Shown here piece after piece: positions 13,301 through 25,300 of a stretch of DNA of 64,000 nucleotides. A program made the position numbers and the translations under genes. The notes under the pieces were generated by a model that worked only from the letters and a program-made list of their open reading frames with translations, searched no databases and was not told the DNA's origin. This stretch comes from Apoda limacodes. Taxonomy: Eukaryota > Arthropoda > Insecta > Lepidoptera > Limacodidae. The stretch covers positions 16,187,001 through 16,251,000 of the forward strand of contig OX291553.1 of NCBI GenBank assembly GCA_946406115.1, in the 5' to 3' direction. Position 1 is the first letter of the stretch, and every line of letters begins with the position of its first letter.

Positions 13301-16300
13301 CCAAATATTATGGCTAATAATTCTTTTTCAGTGGTGCTGTAGTTGCACTCACTTTTATTGAGGGTTCGTGAAGCGAAGGCTATGGATCGGTCTTGTCCAA
13401 TTTGGCCTTGGGATAAAATGGCGCCAACGGCGTAGTTTGATGAGTCACATGTGAGAATTAATGGTTGAGTGAAGTCGGGATAGATAAGTACTGGAGCCGA
13501 GGTTAGTTTACGTTTCAATTCATCGAAAGCGACTCGTTGTGAATTTTCCCATTTAAAATCTACATCTTTTTTCAAGAGGCTCGTCAGAGGTTTGGAAATT
13601 TTCAAGAAATCAGGAATAAACCTGCGATAATAGGAAACGAGTCCGAGGAATGACTTGATGTCTTTGGGAGATTTAAGAGTTGGGAATTCAGTGACGGCAT
13701 TGATTTTGTCGGGATTTGGTTTAACGCCCTCTTCGGTGATAATATGACCGAGATAGGCGACTTCACGCCTAAGAAATTCGCACTTATCCGGCTGCAGTTT
13801 GAGGTTGTAACTTCCAAGTCTTTCAAATATACAAGATAAGTTTTTAATATGTGATGGGAGGTCGTGACTATAGATAACGATGTCATCTAAGTACACGAAG
13901 CAGCGGATTCCTTGCAGGCCGGATAGAGCCGTGTTCATCAGTCTCTGGAATGTTGACGGTGCATTTTTGAGGCTAAAGGGCATCCTAGTAAACTGAAATT
14001 GGCCCTGAGCCTTTTAGGCGCATCATCTTTGTTGATGGGGATTTGGTGAAAGCCAGAAGCGAGATCAAGAGTTGAGAAATATTTGCTGTCACCAAGTTGG
14101 TCGAGGATTTCGGAAATCTGGGGAATAGGATAGGTGTCACCAATCGTGATATCATTCATTTTCCTATAGTCTATAACGACACGCGATTTTCGTTCTCCTG
14201 ACGCGTCTAGTTTCTTCGGAACTTTGATTTCACCTTTGTGGACTTCGGGAAAACGGTAGGATTTCACGTGAATAGGATTGTCGGTAGAGGTTTTGATGTC
14301 GTGTTGCATAAACGTAGTATGAGTCAGTTGGTCGTTTGGGAGATGAAAAATATCAGAGAATTCTGAACATATCTGGTACAGAGCGTCTGATTCTTCGTTG
14401 TTGAGGTGGGAAGTCCTTAACATAGTTAAAACTTCTTGGGTGCGCAAATAAGAGTCGTCAGTTCTGTAGTTTTGAGTATCATTGACATTGAAACAGTGTA
14501 CGGGTTCAAGATCCTGTGTTGATTTGACAGGCGTAAGAGTAAGTTGAAGATTGGAACTTATGGTTATTGGGGATTCTGATAGATTTACAACAGAAATATT
14601 TATCCTATTGTTGGTTTTAACTCTGACTAAACAATTTGCAAATAGTAGATGCCTTTTAGGCGCATCATCTTTGTTGATGGGGATTTGGTGAAAGCCAGAA
14701 GCGAGATCAAGAGTTGAGAAATATTTGCTGTCACCAAGTTGGTCGAGGATTTCGGAAATCTGGGGAATAGGATAGGTGTCACCAATCGTGATATCATTCA
14801 GTTTCCTATAGTCTATAACGACACGCCATTTTCGTTCTCCTGACGCGTCTAGTTTCTTCGGAACTTTGATTTCACCTTTGTGGACTTCGGGAAAACGGTA
14901 GGATTTCACGTGAATAGGATTGTCGGTAGAGGTTTTGATGTCGTGTTGCATAAACGTAGTATGAGTCAGTTGGTCGTTTGGGAGATGAAAAATATCAGAG
15001 AATTCTGAACATATCTGGTACAGAGCGTCTGATTCTTCGTTGTTGAGGTGGGAAGTCCTTAACATAGTTAAAACTTCTTGGGTGCGCAAATAAGAGTCGT
15101 CAGTTCTGTAGTTTTGAGTATCATTGACATTGAAACAGTGTACGGGTTCAAGATCCTGTGTTGATTTGACAGGCGTAAGAGTAAGTTGAAGATTGGAACT
15201 TATGGTTATTGGGGATTCTGATAGATTTACAACAGAAATATTTATCCTATTGTTGGTTTTAACTCTGACTAAACAATTTGCAAATAGTAGATTTTCGGAG
15301 TGTTTTTGGTCAAGTATATAGCCTTCTTTTATTTCGGGAAACTGAACATTCTATTACTGTTTCCGATCTCGCTGGGATGACGTAAGTAGGTTCACAGAAG
15401 TTAAGTTTTAAGTAAGATGACCCGATTTTGAGAACGTCGTGAGTGTAGTCAATGTTGCAACCAAAAGTGTTGAGAAGGTCGTTTCCGATTATGCCATCAT
15501 AAGGCAGATTGATGTTATTTATTACATGAAATTTGTGATGTATATGTTTGTGGGGGTTAGTACATGTAACGAGTTTCAGCTCGAAGTGTCCAAGAGTTTC
15601 GGTGCATTCTTTTACAGGGTCAATACCTTTCAATTTGATTGGCTCATTGGTTATTGAAGGACTTTTATTTATACATGATTGTTTTAACAGACTGACAGAG
15701 GATCCAGAGTCGACTAGCAGTGATAACGGTGTATTCGATATTGAAGTGGATATCAAAATGTAAGGTAGTAGAGTTTTAGTAGGATTGCTAGTAATTTCAT
15801 AAACATCTGCATTAATTTTGTTTCTGAGATTAGTATTGGCTTGAGAGTTAGTAGAATTTACTGAACTAGAAGATTTTATGAATTCGGAAGGATTAGAAGT
15901 GTTGAATTGGTAGGGTTTAGTGTTCATAGTATTTCTTTCATTCGATGAAGTAGTAGATATGGCGGATGTAGTCATGGTGTTTGATGGTTTGCTATTTTGA
16001 GTAATTTGTCTGGATTCGGTAGCAAAGGATACGGTGAGATTTTTATTTTTGTGTATTCTAGTAGGTATAGCAGATACAGCGGATTCAGCGGATGTAGTAG
16101 ATACGGTGGACACAGAGGGTGCAGTGGATACAGAGGATGCAGTGGATACAGAGAATGCAGTGGATATAGAGGATGCAGTGGATACAGAGGATGCAGTGGA
16201 TACAGAGGATGCAGTGGATATAGAGGATGCAGTGGATACAGAGGATACAGTGGATACAGTGACGGGATTTGACGGCAACCCATGTCGCGGAGCCGGTTTT

Positions 16301-19300
16301 ATTTTGGTAACAATGTCAGTTTGGAATAATTTATCTTTGGATTCTTTTGGAAATCTAGTGTTAGCAATATGATGATTTTGGTGCATGAGTTTAGGAACAG
16401 TGTTTGATTTAGAACAAGTGCCGGTTTTAGCAATCGGTTGTCCCGCACGACACCGAGTCGAGACATCTATTAGTTTTTTGTTTCTTCGTAAGATTCTTGT
16501 GTGTCATCGTGAGATTCATAAGGTTCGTCTTGAAGCGGTGAATCATGAATCATATTTATACGTTGCGTATCTCGAGGCCTATACCCAGAAGGGGAAGCTT
16601 GGTTTGAGTTAGGAAAACGTTTTTAAAATTATTATTATATTCCCGTTTTCTGCAGTTTTCTATGGTGTGGCCAGGGAATTTACAATATCGACATACAATA
16701 TCGTTTTTATTTTTTAGGTAATTATTATTTTTATAATTAAAACGTGCAGGTTGGATTGGGTTTACATAGGCTCCGTGTGGTCTGTATTTTCCACGGAAAT
16801 TTTCTTGTTGGTTGAAAGAACGGCTGTGATAATCACCTTTGCTAGACGAAAATGGCGCTGTTTTCTTAATAGAGGCTGGTAACATTTTTTCTTCTGACAC
16901 AGCTATATTTATGGCATTGTTGAGGCTGGCGGGCTCGCGACACCTCACAATAGTTGCTAATGTAGGATTTAGGCCTGTGATAAATGTATGGAGGGCTAAG
17001 TCCTCCATGGCAGCGACTCGACCAGCCAGTTCTGGTTTCTTTTTTGTGGGAATCGATATATTAATTTCCGTTAATAATTTAGCTAAACAAGTCTCAACTT
17101 TTAAAGCGAACTGGCTGACCGATTCATTATGTAGCTGTATTTACATTCTTGTAAATCTGAAAGTAGGTGAGTGTAATGTTTACGCTCTCCAAATTGTGCT
17201 TTTAAAAAATCCTCTAATTGACTCCAATCATCAAAGTCTTTGATTGCGCAAGCCGCTTGGGCTCTGCCTTCTAATTTGCTAAGAATAAGTTTAAGTAAAA
17301 TAGTTTCCTGAGATGTGGATGCAAGATCAATTGCATTTGTACAGTTATTTAAAAAAGGATTTAGCAGATCTCGACTACCATCGAATGGTTTAATGAACTG
17401 GATAAGAATGTTTAAATCAACGTGACCAGATGAGGATGAGCCTCCTTCGTTTTTCGAATTATTATTTATTTATATTAAAATATGTTAATTGCACTAATAA
17501 GGCAATTAAAATAAAACAATTGTCTTACTGAACCCTAAAAGTGAATAAATCTAGACACATCAGACAATGACCAAAGCCTCACAGGACGGAGAACGCGTAG
17601 GCGTATGCGATAAGGAGCATGCCGGCCGGTGCACGACAATAAGGTGTCCCACGGTGCGGCTCGGTGAGATACAGTGATATATATCGAGTTGTAGAAATGT
17701 TATTCAGAATATGTAGTAATTTATGTTGAGTTGTTCTTCTTGAATATTAATGTTTCTTTGTTTATGTAGACTACGAGGTATAGTTGGTATATTCTGGTTA
17801 CAGTCACTTTCTATTTTCCACTTTTTCAGGATATATCAGGTATATATTAATAGTTTATTTGCAGGATACAGAGTCACTTCACTTTTTCAGGCAATAGCAG
17901 GTATGTATTATTAATTTATTTTCAGGATACAGAGTCACTTCACTTTTTCAGGATATAGCAGGTATGTATTTATAGTTTATATGCAAGATACAGAGTCACT
18001 TCACTTTTTCAGGAAATAGCAGGTATGTATTATTAATTTATTTTCAGGATACAGAGTCACTTCACTTTTTCAGGATATAGAAGGTATGTATTTATGGTTT
18101 ATATGCAGGATACAGAGTCACTTCACTTTTTCAGGAAATAGCAGGTATGTATTATTAATTTATTTTCAGGATACAGAGTCACTTCACTTTTTCAGGAAAT
18201 AGTATTTACTTTTGTTTAGAGACGTACCGGGACCTTTTTAGATCCTTTTAGCTGCCACCATAAATGTTATACGAATTTCAAAAACTTGGTTTTTAAAAAA
18301 AGGATTTTAAAATAGAACTAGAAAAAAGGATTTTGAATAATGTTTAATTTTATAGTTTTTAATATTAATCGATAACAATTAATAATTTTCGATCCGTTGG
18401 CAGCCGCGACGGGAGATGGGACAAGACTGTCTTACTAAACTTATAATTTAATAGGAGTTGGTCATAAATGCTGACTCAGGGGTCTAATACAGTAAGTAAG
18501 CATATCTATATATGTGCTAGGGGTAACAGTACGCTGTATGGCATAATAGGTAAAACACATTGATTTTATTAACTTTTAAACCCTAAGGAACAGCAGAAGG
18601 TAATTATTTATAAACACTTACCTTCACTTACGAAGGAGTCTATCGATGCATTAGAATGTGATAGGCCAAGAGCTATGTCTTGCAGTAGATAACTGTCAGG
18701 CTTGTAGGGTTTCACTTCGTAGTCCCATCCACCCTTAGCGTTCCTCTCAGCTCTCTCGCAGAATATGTACACGTATCTAAAGAATAAAATTTACCCTTGT
18801 TATTTTAAAGGTTGAAAATGCAGGACAGTTGACTATATAAACGTACGTACCACACAGTAAAACATGCTGGTCACTTAATAAAAATCACGTGATTCTTGGC
18901 TACAAAGCGTCTACGAACGACAAGGAGGCACACAATCTGTAGGGCCAATCGATAGGGTACCTCTCGGTATTGCGAACATAAGTTATTGACCTTACTACCC
19001 AACATGCCTATTGACATCCTACGAATCGTATGCCAAGTCGCGTCTGTCGTAGATGCTTTATACCGAGGCCACACACAACGCGCTTCCGCGATGCTTCGGG
19101 CTAGCGCAATGTATGCAGCGGAAGTCGCAAAAGCACATCGCTTCGCTGTCGGTAAACTTTCGCACATGAAAGCGTTTCATCGCGACGTATTCCGGTTGTG
19201 TCTGTGGCCACACTTCAGACGGCCCACAAACATTGTGCGTAGCGGACGGACGGAATTAGGGTTTTCAACGTATCTTCGACATGGATTAGAGTAACGAGAA

Positions 19301-22300
19301 GAATTTGGAATTTATTAGCAATTATGAGTCTGAGTCGATATTGTTGAACGCAAAATATGTTGGCCACAAGAGAAAGACTTTAAACTGACACCATAAAAAA
19401 TAATTATTCGCTGCCATAATATAGTACAGAGCTACCGCGGCGTCCATTTCCTAACCAAGCACCTTCGCCGTAGGCCGAAGGCATAGTTTCTTCGCACGCA
19501 TGTTATCGCGATGTGTGAGGCTTAGGCATACAAAAACAAATGACGTGTGCGTATTCTATGAGTTAGACAGTGGCGAAGTTAGTTGTAGGTACTGCATGAA
19601 ATGCTATTACTTATCGTGGTAAACTAATTATACGAATAGAAAACATCACGCCGCTACGGGTGATACCCGTTTCTTAATACATCTGAGGCAAATGTGCTAT
19701 GTTAAAGAATATATCATAGGTAGGTACATACTATAATGATGCGATGTGTAGGTAATATGTAGCATTAATACAAACTTTAGGGAGTATCCCTAACCCATTA
19801 ATAACTAGTAGATATTTATATGCGGGGTAAATGTATAGGTAGTAAGTAAGTAGTTTGGTCACATCGCAAATGTATTACAAAAAACAATTAAAATCAAACA
19901 AGCGCGTCTTTATGGACGTTGAAAGATTCTTTGGATTCATCTTAAAAAAAAAAATTGTTTCAGATTAAAAAATAATCTATGTGTGTGAATTGAATTTGAA
20001 GAAAATACAGAGACAAATACTCAGTCCTCTAAGTTTCGGTATATATGTTACGGGTAGTGCCAGTAAGAAAATTGGACCAAGGTTTACCCGGGTAAAGTAA
20101 GGTTAGGTTATGTAATCTTAAGTTTCGCCCCAGTGAAATCCGATCTTAGTTCCTAAGGAACTGGCTATATTATTCTGTCCCAGGTCTTTAATTTTACCTC
20201 TTATTATTCTGTTACTATCTCTATCTACTGTCTCTCTATGAACGTTTCGTAGGATAGCTCAAGTAATCAACGATATAGCATGTCTTATAGGAATTTGTAC
20301 AGTTCATCTCAGTTGTTAACTCGTGTCAACAGACCTGTCTTTTAAGAAACCCCAAAGGAAAATATGTAAGAAACTGAAAACATAAAATTTTTAGATAGAT
20401 CCAGCTAATTTTATAAGCCATAATTGATACCATTGGATACAGCTTGTGAAGCACTTTCATTTCGATATCGTATATGTTTTAGGATTAATCGAGTGAGATC
20501 ACTAAGCGTTTACACCCTGTATAAAGGCACCTCAGTCCAGATACATTAAGTCAGAAGCAGTAGCTTGGCAATGAGCTTACCCCCTGTCACGTAGTAGTCA
20601 AGTGTTTGGTGAAAAGAGGCTACCACCCCCCAAGTTATGATGTGGGTGCGTATCCAGTCACTGGTTATCCCCGTCTGGAGATAAAAACCGTGAATTTATG
20701 AATACATATCAAACATATCAAGCATACTAACACGGTTAAAACAATTTACAACATGATAATACTGTACGCTAAAAAAATAGACAAATTTGCATATCCAACT
20801 ATAAAATAACCTTCAAAACTAGTTACGTGCCGTGAATGGAATTATCTGTTTCCCGAAACTTAAAGCTAAAAAAGATAAGATAAGATCGCAGCCAAATTTT
20901 TTTAAAGAAATATTTATCAGTCACTTGTATATCTAAATTTCGATATTGGCAGACGAGTATTGACTAATCTTAGCATAGCGTATTTATAATTCCGACTTTC
21001 GTAAATGAAGTGGCGTACATCAAGTTCAAATCATCTAGTGACTATTTATATTTGTGTATAGTGTGTGAAATATTACATTACTATTATGAGATAATCATAT
21101 AAATTATGCACAGTGTGTTAAATTAAATATTGATAAAAAATACGTTAAAACATAGCACACGGCATTTTTTGCAGAATGAATAAAAGGTAAGTGTAGAATT
21201 ACAACAGTGTATATTGCAAGCATTGAACCTTCATTATAACACGTAGCCTATCTAAGTCTTAAAGTGACAGGACATAGTTCCGACTTAGGTTTTTCTGGTA
21301 ACAGAATGTCAAAAATCAAAACTACATTAACAAACACTGGGTAAGGCAAGTTTGTTGCACTGTACATGGGTATTTAAAATATGTTATTTCTCAATAAAAA
21401 ACAAGGCGTGGAAGCGATTTAGAGTAAAATAGAAATCAAGTCATTTCCTGCAACGCAGAAAACTAAAATGTATTGTGGATTCTATACAATATAATGTATC
21501 GTTTTTGCTATATACCTATGTTGTACCTACTTGATATGAAAACTAATGGTAGAAATGTTTCTTTACAGCATAAAATACCATATATAAACCTCGCTTTCGC
21601 ATTTAATATAAAACCTATCGATTGTTCTTTATGCCAAATCATATCATTCATTCATTCATTCATCATTATTAGGTTAAAAGTGCAGTAGAGTTCAGAACAC
21701 ATATTGAATTACTGAATCATTGCAATGATGTGGCAAGGTTAATGTTACAAACACTGTGTATGATGTCATACATAATCTAGACAAAAGTTAACACAATTAA
21801 ACACTGTTTACACAGATCCTTAATTTTTTTTACATAACAAATAGCACATAAAGTAGTAAAAGGTTTTGTAAGTAGTTAAGTTATTTTTTTTTTACTTTAA
21901 AAATGATTTTTATTAATTGTAAGCAGGAAAATTACGTATGACAATTTAACTATCATAAATACTGTATATATAACTGAGTAAATAGACTAACTAATAAATC
22001 AAAGCGCAGCCCAAACTACTGGGACTTGAATTTTGCACATACGGTTATATATAACGCAGGTCAGCACTAAGGATTTCGAGAAATTCATGGGCAAAATGAG
22101 GGTTATATGCATGGCAATCCGTCATTTTTAAAGCTGGGAAAAGCTTTAGGTTGAAAATTAATAGATATTGACGGGTTTACCGTTTTTGGTAAATCGTCCC
22201 CTAGAGTTTGTGTCAGTGTTCCCATATTTCTAAGGGTGAAACCATAAAAAGTTAGATCTATTTTGTTTATGTCTACGCCGACGAAGCCGCGGGAAAAATC

Positions 22301-25300
22301 GCTAGTTAATAATTACAAAGAAGTATAGTATGGATTAATACGAAAATGTTAAATTGATACAGAAAAGGAATCTATAACTGAACAAAAATAAGGAAAGGCA
22401 CAAAATAAACATACCGTAAATATTGTGGAAAGTATACTTGTTGAAAGTACTGAATGGATACATCAGCTGTCCTGATATTTTAAATATCGTATCCTTGTAT
22501 AGGTTCTCGATCGATCGATCGATTCTGAAGGAAATGGTGTTAACCAACGAAAGAACCGTTCAAAGGTTCCGTCCTTATAAAAAGTGAAGTCTTTGGTGCA
22601 GATTCAGTTAGCGGCATTTCAGCAAGGACAATTCGTCCATGTTTAGGATAAGGCACCTCAAGGCACAGGTGTTTGGAAGATTTGCTCGAAGAATTCCTTT
22701 ATTTAAAAATTCGTCCCACAAATGCAGCAATGAACCCAAAGTACACTAAAAAGCACGTGAACCGCGGAGGCGGTCATATTGAAATATGGGGCTGTGTTTT
22801 CAGAACTTGGCGTAGACCCGGTAAGAAAAATTCTTAACGAAATCATGCTGCATTATGCTGAAGAGAATCTACTGGATGTTTGCACGTTAACATGATAACG
22901 ACCCCAAGCATGCAGAGAAGAACAAAGTTGCTACTCAACATTCTGGAACAATTCAACAGCTGTACAAGTTTAACGAAGCCTGGAAGAGTATTTAAGGAGA
23001 GACATGCCGGAATTTGATAGCATCTATGCTCCATACATGCCAACTGGTTATAACTAATGATGTCAATCACACAATCACAGAGGCTACTGAATTGCAATTA
23101 TGTTTAAATTAACCTTTTATTAAAAGCAATGACTGTTTATTTTTTTAAAGAGTACCTAATTAGCTGACCATATTAACAATCAATCTGCCGAGAGCGTCAT
23201 TAAAAAATATGGAAATAAATAAATTTAATTCTATACTAATTATAATAATTTTTGCACTTATTTAAGAGTTGTTAAGTGTACTGTCATTTAATTACCAACT
23301 GAGCATACTTACACAGATTAAAATAAAAATAATTAATCACATAGAGCTAAGTGTCCCTAATTAGTTGTCCACGATTGTATATGCGACCATCTATGTTGAT
23401 AACGAACGAATAAGTTCACGCGTTTTTTTTTTAATTTGGTTAAAGGTATTTTGAAACCAAACTTGAAACGTTTCATACTAAACCTTACTAGGTTACGACG
23501 TCACTAACACTGTACTTTACTTTTATCTAATCAAATCAATTATCTCATTACAAATTGCGTAAAATAAAAAAAAAGCAGGACAAGTGCAAATTTTTGTACT
23601 TAGCACAAATTAAAAACTGTAGCACGCTCTCCACATAAAATGAAAAATAAAATAAAGTACTATTTTGTATGTAATATGAGACCGTAATTTATTCCACTTT
23701 TTAGTATTAATTTTCTTTTGTCACTAATATATGTATTATTAGCTAATTTCAGAATAGCAAATCACTGGAAAGCCTTATTTGGAATATTGTTATATAAGCT
23801 TAATAAATACATGGAATTTGTCCCACTTCTGCTTTAAATGAATACAATATATGTGTAACTATACACAAAAAAAGAATTAGGTACGTGTCCTGTAAAAATG
23901 TATAAGAATACTATACCTATTTTAAATTTGACCATCATTTATCAGAATTGATTTATATATAAACACGACATCTAATTTATTAGGTAACATAATTTTTTAT
24001 AAATTGTCATACCAATTTTTGTTTATCCTAATAAAATACGATGATGGCATACACTACAAGTTGGCAGGTAGAACACAAAAATGTACTGACCTATTCTGGT
24101 TGCTGCCGCGGTCTTTTAACGTGTTTTTTTTTTAAATAGTTCACAAATTTCATTTAATGTTCATTAAGTAGTTGTTTTTTGTAAAGAGTGCCAACTTTAA
24201 ATCCCGAGCTAGCGAAGTAGTATAGAACTCGCTACGCTCGTGATTCTAATAAAGACTACTGAGCACAGCGAGGGATTTAAAGGCACGAGGGATTTAAAGA
24301 TACAACTTTTCACCTCTACCAGTGCGAATAAATAGGTCTTAGGCAAGAAACACACAAAAGGCCATATTAAGCAATAAGTTTATTCTAATTTACAAATACT
24401 ACCTACTATACAATAGGTAGGTACTAACTGTTATTTTTAACGTAAGCACCTTTTGAAAGTCGCCAATTATTGAATAATTCGTAGTGCTTTAAGAGGGCGA
24501 TATAGGCCAGAAAGCTAATTTCTGTAATTCTAACTTTGTGTATGTATAAATGTACTAAAAGTCATTACACAATGTCATACACATTACTATTAGATATATT
24601 TGTTATAACCAACTTTCATTACAATAAAATGCAATACACGCGTCAAAAATTTGCACAAGTGTTGTAACAAGGGTCACTTCCAGTTTTTTTTTTTTAAATA
24701 AACGCTATTAATTATTAGTAGGTATTATTAATCATAAATATTAAGTACGTCATCAATTAAAAAATGCAATATAGTTATGCTTTTCTACACTCATATTATA
24801 AAGAGGAAAGATTTGATTGTTTGTTTGTATTGAATAGGTTCCGAAACTACTGGACCGATTTGAAAAATTCTGTTACCATTAGAAGCCCACATTATCCCTG
24901 ATGAACATAGGCTACTTTTTACCGCGGGAAAATGCTTCATTCCTACGGGAAAACGGGTAATAGGACAACGGGTAGTAAGAATTATCCTTTCGTACTTATC
25001 TTTTTCACATAACTTTTAAACGGCTGAACCGATTGGGTTGAAATTTTATATGGGTATTTCGATGTTTTCTTGGATGATTTAATTCAATTGTTCCTGGAAG
25101 GTGGCGCCGCTGTCGGTATGTCAACTACGAAACGGCTTGACAGATTGGGTTGAAATTATGTATGTGTATTTCCATGGTTTCACAGACACGAATGTATTGT
25201 GCCATTAAAGAGGAAAGATTTGATTGTTTTTTTTTTCTATTATTGAGGAGTTGCCGTAAGGACCTACGCTGTAAACAAAAATTAAAGCGGGCGAAGCCGC

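Larger units (their letters stand above)
15310..16504 (-). pseudogene. pol: pol, protease with S/T-rich N-terminal extension
   Basis: Open in the pol frame from a TGA at 16502-16504 to a TGA at 15310-15312. The protease active site is LLVDSGSSVSLL, and a later IIGNDLLNTFGCNIDY matches the flap-proximal region of retropepsins of this group. Between the frameshift site and protease lies a serine/threonine-rich stretch built from STASSV-like hexapeptides, followed by another S/T/N-rich spacer. The frame is entered from gag by -1 slippage at 16473-16479. It breaks near 15335, before the RT frame. Confidence 0.85.
8789..18528 (-). mobile_element. Endogenous errantivirus-like Ty3/gypsy retrovirus with env, nearly complete
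   Basis: 9740-bp proviral insertion on the minus strand, bounded by GTAC duplications and TG...CA LTRs. Order 5' to 3': LTR, primer site, repeat-bearing leader, gag, -1 frameshift site, PR, RT, RNase H, integrase, splice acceptor, env, purine-rich tract, LTR. Env with a furin site and a fusion-peptide-like segment marks the insect errantivirus group rather than a simple gypsy element. The two LTRs differ by one substitution and a 2-bp indel, implying recent insertion. Coding parts are nevertheless damaged: 1-nt indels in gag, between PR and RT and in env, one TGA in pol, and a 642-bp duplication in RT with a frame lesion at its edge. It sits in an intron of the host gene, in the same orientation, starting 93 bp past exon 3. 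Confidence 0.95.

Noticed and set aside
15972..16372. Long open frames on both strands over the 18-bp repeats
   Set aside because: They arise because the 18-bp unit has no stops in several frames; only the pol frame joins to protease.
17861..18215. CRISPR-like array
   Set aside because: Spacing is regular but there are no unique spacers; units are tandem and lie in a retroviral leader of a eukaryotic genome.
18632..18637. Alternative donor gtaagt in exon 3 of the phosphorylase-like gene
   Set aside because: Using it gives phase 0, which does not match the phase required by exon 4; the donor ten bases further does.
18871..19294. Overlapping frames of about 100 codons on both strands
   Set aside because: Opposite-strand mirror frames in a GC-richer inverted-repeat region, no known domain, no splice or promoter support.
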